Below are positions 51,488 to 60,289 of a stretch of 64,000 bases of DNA, piece by piece. The stretch comes from Sulfuritalea sp. Its GTDB lineage: Bacteria; Pseudomonadota; Gammaproteobacteria; Burkholderiales; Rhodocyclaceae. The stretch spans positions 1 through 64,000 of the forward strand of contig NZ_JAFLDR010000017.1 of assembly GCF_017302275.1 (NCBI RefSeq), in the 5' to 3' direction. A program made the translations under genes and the position numbers. Positions within the stretch are counted from its first letter, which is position 1; the number at the start of each line of letters is the position of its first letter. The notes under the pieces were generated by a model. That model searched no databases. It was not told the origin of the DNA and saw nothing but the letters and a program-made list of their open reading frames with translations.

Positions 51488-51619
51488 ATGCGCCGCATCC
51501 GTCGCATCGTCGATGCCGATAACCAACTCGAAGCGCAAAAGACGCGCTGGGCACGGCGCATCCTGCTGGCCTTGCTCGCCGCGGTCGCGCTCGCCTTGGC
51601 ATGGTTCGCCTTCCGATAG
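51488..51619 (+). CDS. 43-residue single-helix membrane protein
   Basis: MRRIRRIVDADNQLEAQKT then WARRILLALLAAVALALAWF: a basic N-terminus and one membrane helix, ending a few residues later. It lies between the ApbE-like gene and the PTS EIIA gene. A second frame begins at 51430 directly on the apbE stop (ATGA) and reads 30 residues without recognisable content; a frameshift joining the two is possible. Function unknown. Confidence 0.45.
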   Translation: MRRIRRIVDADNQLEAQKTRWARRILLALLAAVALALAWFAFR

Positions 51620-51628
51620 AATGCCGCC

Positions 51629-52018
51629 ATGATCGGAATCTTCCTTCTCACCCACAGCACCTACGGCGAAGCGCTGATCCAGTGCGCCTGCCACGTGCTC
51701 AACAAGCGGCCGCTGCAGATCGCCCAGCTCGGCGTCGCCGCGCAGGACGATCCGCTCGACGCGCTGCCGCTGGCGCGCGACATGCTGAAGCTGGTGGATA
51801 CCGGGCAGGGGGTGCTGATCCTTACCGATATCTACGGCGCCTCGCCCTCCAACCTCGCCATGAAGCTGCTCGAACCGGGACGCGTCGAAGGCGTTGCCGG
51901 AGTCAATCTGCCCATGTTGCTGCGTGCGCTGACCTACCGCGACAAGGACATGGAAACCCTCGTCACCCGCGCCGTGGCCGGTGGCCGCGACGGCGTGCTC
52001 AACATGCTGAAGCACTGA
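51629..52018 (+). CDS. PTS EIIA component, mannose/sorbose family
   Basis: 129 residues, one EIIA-Man domain. MIGIFLLTHSTYGEALIQCA carries the phosphorylated histidine (H9), and GVLILTDIYGASPSNLAMKL is the conserved second loop. It accepts phosphate from HPr. No sugar permease (EIIB/C/D) is nearby, as in other betaproteobacteria, where this EIIA works in a regulatory phosphorelay (PtsIIA-HPr-EI). The stop is followed directly by hairpin element B3 and then HPr. Confidence 0.9.
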   Translation: MIGIFLLTHSTYGEALIQCACHVLNKRPLQIAQLGVAAQDDPLDALPLARDMLKLVDTGQGVLILTDIYGASPSNLAMKLLEPGRVEGVAGVNLPMLLRALTYRDKDMETLVTRAVAGGRDGVLNMLKH

Positions 52019-52135
52019 TGACGACCTATCCTCCGACCCCTTTTCCTGGAAAAGGGGTGACTAAGGTTCAGCGACTTCGTCGCATCCATCAAATTGGACG
52101 CACGCCCCCTTGGGGCGGCCCGGCGGGCGCGTGAC
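52019..52135 (+). repeat. hairpin intergenic element, copy B3
   Basis: 117 bp filling the EIIA-HPr gap. Hairpin 1 is CCCCTTTTCC-T-GGAAAAGGGG. Then GGTGACTAAGGTTCAGCGAC, and hairpin 2 around GCCCCCTTGGGGCGGCCCGG. Left end TGACGACCTATCC matches copy B4. The stem sequence differs from B1 and B2 but remains paired. Confidence 0.85.
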
Positions 52136-52405
52136 ATGCCGCGCGCCGAAGCTGAAATCCTCAACAAGCTGGGGCTCCATGCGCGGGCCTCGGCCAAGCT
52201 CACCCAGCTCGCAGGCTCCTTTCCCTGCGAGGTCTGGATGGAGCGCGGCAGTCGCCGCATCAACGCCAAGAGCATCATGGGCGTGATGATGCTGGCCGCC
52301 GGCAAGGGCTCGACCGTGATCGTCGATACCGAGGGCGAGCGCGCCGACGAGGCAATGCGGCAGATCCTCGACCTGATCGCCGGCAAGTTCGGGGAAGCGG
52401 AGTGA
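52136..52405 (+). CDS. ptsH: phosphocarrier protein HPr
   Basis: 89 residues. AEAEILNKLGLHARASAKLT contains the phospho-acceptor His15 in GLHARAS, and RRINAKSIMGVMMLAAGKGS contains Ser46 (KSIMG), the HprK-type regulatory site. It carries phosphate from EI to the EIIA encoded upstream. The start codon follows element B3 with no obvious Shine-Dalgarno, so translation may depend on the element's structure. ptsI follows 31 bases downstream. Confidence 0.94.
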   Translation: MPRAEAEILNKLGLHARASAKLTQLAGSFPCEVWMERGSRRINAKSIMGVMMLAAGKGSTVIVDTEGERADEAMRQILDLIAGKFGEAE

Positions 52406-52436
52406 GCGGCGGCAGTCGCCGGGGCGCTTGCAGCCA

Positions 52437-54176
52437 ATGACCTTCAGCCTGCACGGTCAGGCGGTATCCGGCGGCATCGCGATCGGCCGTGCCCACCTGG
52501 TATCGCATGTGATCCTCGAAGTCGCCCAATACCAGTTGCGCGAGCGCGACGTCGCGGGCGAGCTGGCCCGCTTCGACAAGGCCGTCGAGGTCGCGGGCGC
52601 CGAGCTGAACGCGCTGCGCGGCGAAGCCAGCGTCCCCGGTGCGCCTGCCGAGCTGTCGGCCTTCGTCGACCTGCACGCGATGATCCTCGCCGATCCGGCG
52701 CTGACCGACGGTGTCCGTGCCCTCATACGCGAACGCCGCTGCAATGCTGAATGGGCCATGGTGCAGCAGATGCAGCAGGTGGTCGACCAGTTCGACGAGT
52801 TTGAGGACGCCTACCTGCGAGAACGCAAGCAGGATATCGTCCAGGTGGTCGAGCGCGTGCTCAAGGTGTTGCTGGGCAAGGCACGCAAGCTGGCGCGGCG
52901 CAAGGCTGCCGCAATCGACGACGAGCTGATCGTGGTCGCCAACGATCTGTCGCCGGCCGACACGATCCAGTTCAAGAGCCTCAAGATAGACGGCTTCGTG
53001 ACCGACCTCGGCGGATCGACTTCGCATACGGCGATCGTGGCCCGCAGCCTGGCGATTCCCGCCGTGGTCGGCATGCAACACGCCCGATCGCTGATCCAGG
53101 ATGACGATCTGCTGATCGTCGATGGCACGCGCGGCGTGCTGATCGTCGATCCCGACCTCGGTGTCCTGCAGGAGTATCGCCTGCGGCGTTCCGCGCTCGC
53201 TCTGGAACGCTCCAAGCTCAAGCGCCTGGTCGCGGGACGCTCGCAAACCCTGGACGGGGAGAGTGTCTTCCTCCACGCCAACATCGAATTGCCGCAGGAT
53301 GCCGAACGCGCCAAGGAAGTCGGTGCCGACGGCGTCGGCCTGTATCGCACCGAGTTCCTCTTCATGAACCGCGACGAACTGCCCGGCGAAGACGAGCAGT
53401 TCGAGGCCTATCGCAGCGTGGTGCGGGCCATGGGCGACAAGCCGGTGACGATTCGCACCCTCGACATCGGCGCCGACAAGGAAGCGCGGGCCCTGCGCAA
53501 TCGGGCCGGCAACCTGGCGGCGCCCAATCCGGCGCTCGGCTTGCGCGCGATCCGTTTCTGCCTCGCCGAGCCCCAGCTTTTCCTGGTGCAGTTGCGCGCA
53601 ATCCTGCGCGCCTCGCACTATGGCAAGCTGCGCCTGCTTATCCCGATGCTGGCGCATGCCACGGAGATCGAGCAGACCCTGGCGCTGATCGAACTGGCGA
53701 AACTGCAGCTGCGTGAAGCGCGGCAAAAGTTCGACGCGGTGGCGATCGGCGGCATGATCGAAATCCCTGCCGCGGCTCTTTCGCTGGGTCCCTTCCTGCG
53801 CCGGCTGAACTTCCTTTCCATCGGCACCAACGACCTGATCCAGTACACCCTTGCCATCGACCGCACCGACGGTGCCGTCGCCCACCTCTATGACCCCCTG
53901 CACCCGGCGGTGCTCAAGCTGATCGTGCAGACCATCCAGGGCGCGCAGCGAGTAGGCATGCCGGTCGCGGTATGCGGCGAAATGGCCGGCGACCCCAAAA
54001 TGACCAAGCTGCTGCTAGGCATGGGCCTGCGCGAATTCTCCATGCATCCGGCGCAACTGCTCGAGGTCAAGCAGCAGGTCATGATGTCCGACTCCGCGCA
54101 ACTCGCGGTACGCGTCGCCAGGCTGCTGAAGTCCGACGAGCCCGACAAGATCAGCGAGCAACTGGACAAGCTCTAG
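52437..54176 (+). CDS. ptsI: phosphoenolpyruvate-protein phosphotransferase (enzyme I)
   Basis: 579 residues from the ATG at 52437 (an in-frame TTG lies nine bases upstream). LHGQAVSGGIAIGRAHLVSH opens the N-terminal domain. FVTDLGGSTSHTAIVARSLA holds the phosphorylated histidine, VGLYRTEFLFMNRDELP and NPALGLRAIRFCLAEPQLF the PEP site, and VAVCGEMAGDPKMTKLLLG the catalytic cysteine. It starts the phosphorelay EI-HPr-EIIA. A regulatory role is likely, since no PTS permease is visible. Confidence 0.94.
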   Translation: MTFSLHGQAVSGGIAIGRAHLVSHVILEVAQYQLRERDVAGELARFDKAVEVAGAELNALRGEASVPGAPAELSAFVDLHAMILADPALTDGVRALIRERRCNAEWAMVQQMQQVVDQFDEFEDAYLRERKQDIVQVVERVLKVLLGKARKLARRKAAAIDDELIVVANDLSPADTIQFKSLKIDGFVTDLGGSTSHTAIVARSLAIPAVVGMQHARSLIQDDDLLIVDGTRGVLIVDPDLGVLQEYRLRRSALALERSKLKRLVAGRSQTLDGESVFLHANIELPQDAERAKEVGADGVGLYRTEFLFMNRDELPGEDEQFEAYRSVVRAMGDKPVTIRTLDIGADKEARALRNRAGNLAAPNPALGLRAIRFCLAEPQLFLVQLRAILRASHYGKLRLLIPMLAHATEIEQTLALIELAKLQLREARQKFDAVAIGGMIEIPAAALSLGPFLRRLNFLSIGTNDLIQYTLAIDRTDGAVAHLYDPLHPAVLKLIVQTIQGAQRVGMPVAVCGEMAGDPKMTKLLLGMGLREFSMHPAQLLEVKQQVMMSDSAQLAVRVARLLKSDEPDKISEQLDKL

Positions 54177-54381
54177 CCCGATTGACAAGCCGCGTGCCAC
54201 GCGGCATAGTCTGCCTATTGCGCCAATTTGACTCGGCTTGCGGGCGCACTACAAATACGGCTAAGCGAGACGGAAGTCACAACGCCCGGATCGCTTGTCT
54301 CACGCGCTCGCGGGCGTTGCTGTTTGCGGACGTCGGAGCGCGGCAATGCGCCGGTTGACGCGCACGTTATATGGAATTTGC
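54177..54381 (+). promoter_or_regulatory. leader upstream of metX with a strong hairpin
   Basis: 205 bases between ptsI and metX. The perfect stem CAACGCCCG (54280-54288) / CGGGCGTTG (54311-54319) encloses a 22-base loop, preceded by TACAAATACGGCTAAGCGAG. The place and size would suit a methionine or SAM-responsive leader, but no known SAM riboswitch consensus is matched. Confidence 0.4.
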
Positions 54382-55500
54382 ATGTCAGGTGTCGGTCTCG
54401 TCGCTGCGCAACGCGCGCATTTCAGCCAGCCGCTTCAATTGAAGGGCGGTGGGGTGCTGCCCGCCTTCGACCTGGTCTATGAAACCTACGGCACGCTCAA
54501 TGCAGCGAAGTCGAACGCGGTCCTTGTCTGCCACGCTCTGTCCGGCCATCACCACGTCGCCGGCCATACCGCCGATAATCCTGCCAACGTCGGGTGGTGG
54601 GACAACATCGTCGGGCGCGGACGACCGCTCGACACCGACCGCTTCTTCATCGTCGGCGTGAACAACCTTGGCGGCTGCCACGGCTCCACGGGTCCGGGCA
54701 GCCCCAATCCGGCCACCGGCAAGCCGTGGGGCGCGGACTTTCCCGTGGTCACGGTCGAAGACTGGGTGGACTCCCACGCCCGCCTCGCCGACCACCTCGG
54801 CATCGACGCCTGGGCTGCCACCATGGGCGGTTCGCTGGGCGGCATGCAGGCCCTGCAATGGGCGCTGTCGTATCCTGAGCGGGTGCGCCACGCCCTCGTC
54901 ATCGCCGCGACGCCCAAGCTCTCGGCCGAGAACATCGCCTTCAACGATGTCGCGCGCCAGGCCATCCTGACCGATCCCGATTTTCACGGTGGCCACTTCT
55001 ACGAGCATGGCGTGCGTCCCCTGCGTGGCCTGCGGCTGGCGCGCATGCTCGGCCACATCACCTACCTGTCCGACGACCAGATGGCCGAGAAGTTCGGCCG
55101 CCGCCTGCGCACCGGTGCCGGCAGCTACGGCTTCGACGTCGAATTCGAGATCGAGTCCTACCTGCGCTACCAGGGCGACAAGTTTGCCGGCGTGTTCGAT
55201 GCCAATACCTACCTGCGCATGACCAAGGCGCTCGACTACTTCGATCCGGCACAGGATCACGGCGACGACCTGGCGCGCGCTCTGGCCGGTGCCCGCGCCA
55301 AATTCCTGGTGGTCGCCTTCAGCACCGACTGGCGTTTCTCGCCCGAACGCTCACGCGAGATCGTCCATGCCATGGTGCATAACGGGCAGGATGTGGCCTA
55401 TGCGGAAATCAACAGCGCCCACGGCCATGATTCCTTCCTGATGGACGAACCGCATTACCACGCCGTGGTCGACAGCTTCCTGAAGCGGGTCACGACATGA
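54382..55500 (+). CDS. metX: homoserine O-acyltransferase MetX
   Basis: 372 residues, alpha/beta-hydrolase fold. [20 protein letters not shown] is the usual N-terminus, which sets the ATG at 54382. [20 protein letters not shown] is the substrate-channel signature, [20 protein letters not shown] holds the nucleophile serine, and [12 protein letters not shown] with [14 protein letters not shown] gives the catalytic Asp and His. It activates homoserine for methionine synthesis; in betaproteobacteria the acyl donor is often succinyl-CoA despite the metX name. The end overlaps metW (ATGA). Confidence 0.93.
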   Translation: MSGVGLVAAQRAHFSQPLQLKGGGVLPAFDLVYETYGTLNAAKSNAVLVCHALSGHHHVAGHTADNPANVGWWDNIVGRGRPLDTDRFFIVGVNNLGGCHGSTGPGSPNPATGKPWGADFPVVTVEDWVDSHARLADHLGIDAWAATMGGSLGGMQALQWALSYPERVRHALVIAATPKLSAENIAFNDVARQAILTDPDFHGGHFYEHGVRPLRGLRLARMLGHITYLSDDQMAEKFGRRLRTGAGSYGFDVEFEIESYLRYQGDKFAGVFDANTYLRMTKALDYFDPAQDHGDDLARALAGARAKFLVVAFSTDWRFSPERSREIVHAMVHNGQDVAYAEINSAHGHDSFLMDEPHYHAVVDSFLKRVTT

Positions 55501-56090
55501 GCGCCACCATGGAACGAGCGGATTTCGACCTCATCGCCAGCTGGGTGCAGCCCGGCGAGCGCGTACTCGACCTCGGTTGCGGCGATGGTTCCCTGCTGAA
55601 GCGCCTGATCGAGGAACGCGGCGCCAAGGGCTACGGTGTGGAACTGGAAGATGCCGAAGTGCTCGCCGCCATTGCCAACGGCATCAACGTGATCCAGGGC
55701 AACCTGGAGCAGGGTCTGGCCGGCTTCGATGACCAGACGTTCAACCACGTCGTGCTTTCGCGCACCCTGCAGACCGTGCGCCACACCGAGCGCATCTTGA
55801 GCGAAATGCTGCGCGTGGGACGCGAGGCGGTGGTCAGCTTCCCCAACTTCGCCTACTGGAAGAACCGCATGGCCGTGATGGCCGGGCGCATGCCGGTATC
55901 GGAAGACCTGCCCTACGAATGGTTCGACACGCCCAACCTGCGCTTCTTCACCCTGCTGGATTTCGAGTCGCTGTGTTCGAAGATGGGCCTGGTCATCCGC
56001 GAGCGGCAGGTGCTGGACGACGCTGGCCGGGCCGTCGTCGAGGAGCCGAACTTCCTCGGCAGCCTGGCGGTTTACCGGCTGGGCCGCTGA
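55497..56090 (+). CDS. metW: methionine biosynthesis protein MetW
   Basis: 197 residues, methyltransferase fold. [20 protein letters not shown] is motif [21 protein letters not shown] holds the acidic residue, and [20 protein letters not shown] and [15 protein letters not shown] follow. MetW forms a complex with MetX and is needed for its activity in betaproteobacteria and pseudomonads. The ATG overlaps the metX stop. The pair ends 12 bases from the converging small gene at 56103. Confidence 0.93.
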   Translation: MSATMERADFDLIASWVQPGERVLDLGCGDGSLLKRLIEERGAKGYGVELEDAEVLAAIANGINVIQGNLEQGLAGFDDQTFNHVVLSRTLQTVRHTERILSEMLRVGREAVVSFPNFAYWKNRMAVMAGRMPVSEDLPYEWFDTPNLRFFTLLDFESLCSKMGLVIRERQVLDDAGRAVVEEPNFLGSLAVYRLGR

Positions 56091-56102
56091 CACCGGCGTA
56101 GA

Positions 56103-56273
56103 TCAGTCGGGGGCTTTTACCTCGGTCGCCGGTGGCGGCGCTGCCGGCTCGGGGTTTTCGGTACCCTCTTGAATCGCTGGGCCGCTGGCCTTGCGCAGGC
56201 GCTTTTCCTCTTTCTTGGCTTTCTTGGCCAGATCTCGCTGGCGCTTTTCGAACGAATAATTTGGTTTTGCCAT
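56103..56273 (-). CDS. small conserved basic protein
   Basis: 56 residues. AKPNYSFEKRQRDLAKKAKK followed by EEKRLRKA is a highly charged helix, and the rest is a Pro/Ala/Glu tail. Small proteins beginning MAKPNYSFEKRQR are common in betaproteobacteria but have no known function; nucleic-acid binding is plausible from the charge. The ATG at 56273 is chosen because it begins the conserved part; a further ATG lies at 56315. Confidence 0.75.
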   Translation of the reverse strand: MAKPNYSFEKRQRDLAKKAKKEEKRLRKASGPAIQEGTENPEPAAPPPATEVKAPD

Positions 56274-56347
56274 CGGGGACCTCGGTCGGGGATAGTGGAA
56301 GCGGGTTGTCCCCAATTGTACGGCACCCGCTCATCGAATCGGCGCCG

Positions 56348-56635
56348 CTACGCATCGTAGGCGAGCAGCACGACGTCCGCCGCCTTGTGCCGCAGGGGGA
56401 TCAGCGCCTGGTAGGCGGCAGATGCGTGCCAGCCGGCGAGCGCCGTCGCATCGGGAAAGCTGGCGACTACCGCGCCGGCATGTGCGTGCCCGCCGGAGAG
56501 CACCGTGGCCAGCGTGCCGCGAAAAATCAGCTCCCCGCCCCAGGGCGCCATCGTTGCCGGCACGCGGCTGCGGTACTCGTCCCATTTCGCCGCGTCCTTC
56601 ACCGTGATGTGTCCGATCAGGTAGGCCTTGCCCAT
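56348..56635 (-). CDS. DUF1330 protein
   Basis: 95 residues, a single ferredoxin-like DUF1330 domain. KAYLIGHITVKDAAKWDEYR with a conserved GELIFRGTLATVLSGGHAHA-type middle and VVASFPDATALAGWHAS towards the end fit the family, which resembles antibiotic monooxygenase (ABM) folds. Function unknown. It follows phzF-like gene on the same strand by 26 bases and may be co-transcribed with it. Confidence 0.85.
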   Translation of the reverse strand: MGKAYLIGHITVKDAAKWDEYRSRVPATMAPWGGELIFRGTLATVLSGGHAHAGAVVASFPDATALAGWHASAAYQALIPLRHKAADVVLLAYDA

Positions 56636-56661
56636 GTGTCGATCTCCGCCGTGGGTAGTTC

Positions 56662-57546
56662 TCAGACCAGTTCGCCGCGTACCACCGGGATGACGCCGCC
56701 GCCGACGCTGATCTCTCGTCCGGCGCCGGTGCCGCCCGCACGCAGGCGCACCAGCGAGGGCCGGCGTACTTCGTAGCCCTGTTCGATGCGCAGGTCCAGT
56801 TTGGTGCGCTCCAGGTAGCCATGGTCCAGCAGCCAGGCGCCGAGGAAGGCCGCACCGTTGCCCGTCGCCGGGTCCTCGCGCACGCCGTGCGCTTCGAAAA
56901 AGAAACGGGCGCACAGGTCATTGCCGGCGGCGTGGGTTTCGCGGCAGAACAGGTAGGTCAGCGGCGGGAAGCCTTCTGCCAGCAGCGGCGCATAGGCGGC
57001 AAGGTCGAGCCGCGCACGACGTAGCGCATCCAGGCTGTTGAGCGGAACCACCATCGCCGCGGTGCCGGCGCCGAACTGTTGCACCGGCGCCCGGGCGTCG
57101 ATGTCCGTCGTGGCGAGGCCCAGCGCCGCCGCCATGCGTTCCGCCGCGCAGGTCGGGCCGGCGCTCACCGGCGGTGCCTGGAACCAAAGAGTTTCTTCGC
57201 CTGTGGCCTCGGCCTCGAATCTCACCGGCACCTGGCCCACCGGAAGATTTAGCCGCACCGGGCCGGGCTCCTGCGGCGCAAGGTGATGGCGCACTACCCA
57301 TGCCGTGCCCAGGATCGGGTGGCCGGCGAAGGCGATCTCGCGCGCCGGGGTGAACAGGCGCACGCGGTAGCCGCCATCGGCCTCGGGCTGCGAGCCGACG
57401 AATGTCGTTTCCGAGTAGTTGGTCTCCGCCGCCACCAGCTGCATCGTCGCCGTGTCCATGTCGTCTGCGTCGAGCACCACTGCCAGCGGGTTGCCGGCAT
57501 AGGCATGCGCGGCAAAAACATCGACGATGTGGAACGGTCTTGCCAT
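56662..57546 (-). CDS. PhzF-family isomerase
   Basis: 294 residues, the typical length. PFHIVDVFAAHAYAGNPLAV opens the first half-domain with the conserved GNP; NYSETTFVG follows (the catalytic Glu region), as does REIAFAGHPILGTAWVV. GVREDPATGNGAAFLGAWLL is the second signature (DPATGSA-like loop). The family comprises diaminopimelate-epimerase-fold isomerases; PhzF itself acts in phenazine synthesis, but most members, including this isolated one, have unknown substrates. Confidence 0.88.
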   Translation of the reverse strand: MARPFHIVDVFAAHAYAGNPLAVVLDADDMDTATMQLVAAETNYSETTFVGSQPEADGGYRVRLFTPAREIAFAGHPILGTAWVVRHHLAPQEPGPVRLNLPVGQVPVRFEAEATGEETLWFQAPPVSAGPTCAAERMAAALGLATTDIDARAPVQQFGAGTAAMVVPLNSLDALRRARLDLAAYAPLLAEGFPPLTYLFCRETHAAGNDLCARFFFEAHGVREDPATGNGAAFLGAWLLDHGYLERTKLDLRIEQGYEVRRPSLVRLRAGGTGAGREISVGGGVIPVVRGELV

Positions 57547-57782
57547 GATTTTCCTGCCTTGCGGGAGCGATGGCCGGATTCTACCGGCGGGCTGCCTTGG
57601 GCACGCTCGCACGCTTGCGCAGAAGTCGGCGCCCCACAGCGACTTCCTTCGGTCGCTGGCGGCACGGCCAAGACCGTGTCGGCGCCGCCTGGCCAACGTG
57701 CGCCGGCTAGAATGCGGTTCGCTACATTACGGGATCGAATGGTGACGCACATCCGCCGAATTCAGTCGCACCTCGAACATTG

Positions 57783-59045
57783 ATGCCGCACTGGCTTGCC
57801 GCGCTGTTCACCCGGCGCATGCTGATCTGCGTGTTCACCGGATTTTCGTCCGGCCTCCCGCTGTACCTCTTGCTCAATTTGGTTCCGGCCTGGCTGCGCT
57901 CGGAGGGAGTGGACCTCAAGACGATCGGCCTCTTCGCACTGATCCAGTTTCCCTACACCTGGAAGTTCCTTTGGTCGCCACTGCTCGACCGCTATGCGCC
58001 GCCTCTGGGCCGGCGCCGCGGCTGGATGCTGATTACGCAAATCGGCCTGCTGGCGGCGATCGCCTCGCTCGGGTTGTTCGCGCCGGGCAGCGAGATCGTG
58101 CCCATCCTGTGGCTGACGGCCGCGGTGGCGCTGCTCTCGGCGACGCAGGACATCGCGCTTGATGCCTACCGGCGCGAGATCCTGTCCGAGCAGGAGCTGG
58201 GCCTCGGCAATTCGGTGCACGTCAATGCCTATCGTATCGCCGGGCTGGTCCCGGGTTCGCTCTCGCTGATCCTGGCCGACCGCTTGCCCTGGCTCCAGGT
58301 GTTCGTCATCACGGCGCTATTCATGCTGCCGGGCATGCTGCTGGCCTTGTTCGCGCGCGAGCCGGCGGTGGCCGGCAACGCGCCGAAAACCCTGCGCGAC
58401 GCGGTGGTGGAGCCTTTTCACGAGTTCATCAACCGTGCCGGGCCCAGGGAGGCGCTGCTGATCCTCGGCTTCATCTTCCTCTACAAGCTGGGCGATTCGA
58501 TGTGCACCGCGCTGGCGACGCCCTTCTACCTCGACATGGGTTTCGCCAAGTCCGAGATCGGCATCGTCGCCAAGAACGCCGGCTTGTGGCCGGCCGTGAT
58601 CGGCGGCCTGATCGGCGGGCTGTGGATGGTGAAGCTGGGCATCAACCGCGCGCTGTGGCTGTTCGGCGTGGTGCAGTTGGTGTCGATCTTCGGGTTCGCC
58701 TGGCTCGCCTGGATCGGCCGCCACGAGACGGTCGGCGCGCTGGAACTGGCGCAACTGGCGCTGGTGATCGGCTTCGAGGCGCTGGGCGTCGGGTTGGGCA
58801 CGGCGGCTTTCGTCGCCTTCATCGCGCGCACCACGCATCCGCGCTACACGGCTACGCAGTTCGCGCTGTTCACCAGCCTTGCCGCCGTGCCGCGCACTTT
58901 CATCAACGCCACCACGGGGTTCCTCATCGAGCAGCTCGGCTGGTTTCCCTTCTTCATGCTGTGCGCGCTGCTCGCCGTGCCGGGCATGGTGCTGTTGCTC
59001 AAGGTGGCGCCCTGGAATCCCGAGCACGAAGCTCCGAAGCCTTGA
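57783..59045 (+). CDS. AmpG-like muropeptide/MFS permease
   Basis: 420 residues, about twelve membrane helices. FTGFSSGLPLYLLLNLVPAW is the AmpG-type first helix, KFLWSPLLDRYAPPLGRRRG the loop 2-3 motif, and LLSATQDIALDAYRREIL the fourth-helix signature. FLYKLGDSMCTALATPFYLD resembles the AmpG second half. It probably imports anhydromuropeptides for cell-wall recycling; some relatives carry other solutes. ATG at 57783 chosen over a TTG one codon upstream. Confidence 0.87.
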   Translation: MPHWLAALFTRRMLICVFTGFSSGLPLYLLLNLVPAWLRSEGVDLKTIGLFALIQFPYTWKFLWSPLLDRYAPPLGRRRGWMLITQIGLLAAIASLGLFAPGSEIVPILWLTAAVALLSATQDIALDAYRREILSEQELGLGNSVHVNAYRIAGLVPGSLSLILADRLPWLQVFVITALFMLPGMLLALFAREPAVAGNAPKTLRDAVVEPFHEFINRAGPREALLILGFIFLYKLGDSMCTALATPFYLDMGFAKSEIGIVAKNAGLWPAVIGGLIGGLWMVKLGINRALWLFGVVQLVSIFGFAWLAWIGRHETVGALELAQLALVIGFEALGVGLGTAAFVAFIARTTHPRYTATQFALFTSLAAVPRTFINATTGFLIEQLGWFPFFMLCALLAVPGMVLLLKVAPWNPEHEAPKP

Positions 59046-59060
59046 AGGGGAGCTTGCCGG

Positions 59061-59076
59061 CGTGACAAATGTCACA
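59061..59076 (+). promoter_or_regulatory. CRP/FNR-like site
   Basis: CGTGACAAATGTCACA fits the CRP consensus TGTGA-N6-TCACA with one mismatch, and the perfect arms are GTGACA and TGTCAC. It lies in an AT-rich gap 122 bases before the small gene at 59198, where it could activate transcription. Confidence 0.5.
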
Positions 59077-59197
59077 CTCAGCTGGCATTCGTGGCGGCAA
59101 TACAACAGGCTTCAAGGAATTTGAGGCAACACTCAACTTTTCATCCGACGCGACGTTATATCCTCGGAGGCGCGCGGTTCCATTCAAGGAGACGGCA

Positions 59198-59401
59198 ATG
59201 TTGATGGTGATGGAAATGAGTACTGGCAAGCTTATTGAGGATGAATTCGGAGCGTTCGAGGACGAAGTCCTCAACGCCGAATGGACGCCGGCCAGCCCCG
59301 AGCTTCGGCTTGGACTGCAGGAAGTCCAGCATCGCGCGACGACCGCCAAGGACGTCGACGCCGATGCATTCCTCGCCGCGATGTACGTCGCGCAGCGCTA
59401 G
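59198..59401 (+). CDS. 67-residue protein of unknown function
   Basis: Start set by AAGGAGA (59186-59192) just before the ATG at 59198. The protein is acidic and soluble: MSTGKLIEDEFGAFEDEVLN, then SPELRLGLQEVQHRATT and a C-terminal DADAFLAAMYVAQR. No family is recognised. The less GC-rich upstream region with a CRP-like palindrome suggests it is an independently regulated gene. Confidence 0.6.
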   Translation: MLMVMEMSTGKLIEDEFGAFEDEVLNAEWTPASPELRLGLQEVQHRATTAKDVDADAFLAAMYVAQR

Positions 59402-59490
59402 GCCGCTGATTCCTCCGCCGCCGGCTGGCTCGGCGGTGCGCGGCGCGCTTGTTGGTATCATCGCGCGCTTTCGCCTTCCTGAACCGCACG

Positions 59491-59940
59491 ATGACCTCCC
59501 CCGCCGAAACCGCTCTTCCGCTTCCTCGTCGCGCCGATTTCCCGCATTTCCTTGCCATCCCGACGCGCTGGATGGACAACGATGTTTATGGCCACGTCAA
59601 CAACGTCGTCTATTACAGCTATTTCGATACGGTCATCAACGAATGCCTGATCCGCGAGGGCGGGCTGGATATTCATGACGGAACCGCGATCGGTTACTGC
59701 GCCGAATCGCAATGCCGCTACCTGGCGCCGCTGGCCTTTCCGGAAATCATCGACGCCGGCCTGCGCGTGTTGCACCTGGGGAAATCCTCGGTGCGCTACG
59801 AGATTGCCCTGTTCCCGCAGGGCGACACCGCACCGGCCGCCGTCGGCTGGTTCGTCCATGTTTTCGTCGCCCGCGCCGACGATAAGCCGACACCGATTCC
59901 GCCTGGCATCCGCGCTTGCCTTGAGCGCCTGAAGCGCTGA
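59491..59940 (+). CDS. acyl-CoA thioesterase, 4HBT hotdog family
   Basis: 149 residues. IPTRWMDNDVYGHVNNVVYY contains the catalytic Asp and the DxxGHVNN signature of 4-hydroxybenzoyl-CoA-type thioesterases, followed by YFDTVINECLI. GYCAESQCRYLAPLAFPEII and VRYEIALFPQGD form the hotdog sheet. It hydrolyses an acyl-CoA of unknown identity. The ATG at 59491 begins the conserved region after a short Pro-rich start. Confidence 0.88.
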   Translation: MTSPAETALPLPRRADFPHFLAIPTRWMDNDVYGHVNNVVYYSYFDTVINECLIREGGLDIHDGTAIGYCAESQCRYLAPLAFPEIIDAGLRVLHLGKSSVRYEIALFPQGDTAPAAVGWFVHVFVARADDKPTPIPPGIRACLERLKR

Positions 59941-59944
59941 GGCT

Positions 59945-60289
59945 TCAGGCGGTGACCAGGCGCACGCGGCTGGACTGCAGCGCCTGCACCACGGCTTGGT
60001 CCCGGATTCCCAGGTGCAGGCAGTTTCCGGCGCCGAGGATGTAGTCTTCGGGATCGCCGTCGCGCGTTACCCATAGCTCACCTTCCAGGCAGACCAGCGT
60101 GGCGTCGATCGCGGGGAGGACCAACATTTCTCCCTTGGCGAGTCGCCGGCGGCCAAGTTGATGCATTCCGTCCTGGAATTCTGTAGCATGACCGTCGCGG
60201 ATGCCGGATTGACCTCCGCGCATGGCGCGGGCTCGCTGCGAGCGGCTGATGTAAACCAGGGAGGCAATCGGTATGGCTTGTGCGGACAT
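59945..60289 (-). CDS. DUF2917 protein
   Basis: 114 residues. After a polar N-terminus the domain shows ATEFQDGMHQLGRRRLAKGE, LVCLEGELWVTRDGDPEDYI and GAGNCLHLGIRDQAVVQAL, a cupin-like barrel of unknown function. DUF2917 genes usually stand head-to-head with a GcvA-type LysR gene, as here, which suggests the regulator controls it. It converges with the thioesterase gene with a gap of four bases. Confidence 0.85.
   Translation of the reverse strand: MSAQAIPIASLVYISRSQRARAMRGGQSGIRDGHATEFQDGMHQLGRRRLAKGEMLVLPAIDATLVCLEGELWVTRDGDPEDYILGAGNCLHLGIRDQAVVQALQSSRVRLVTA

Noticed and set aside
54240..54320. SAM-II or SAM-V riboswitch before metX
   Set aside because: The conserved pseudoknot words of these classes are not present; only a simple stem is seen.
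57622..57645. possible fifteenth copy of the 24-bp motif
   Set aside because: Only GAAGTCGGCGCC matches; the second half differs, so it was not counted.
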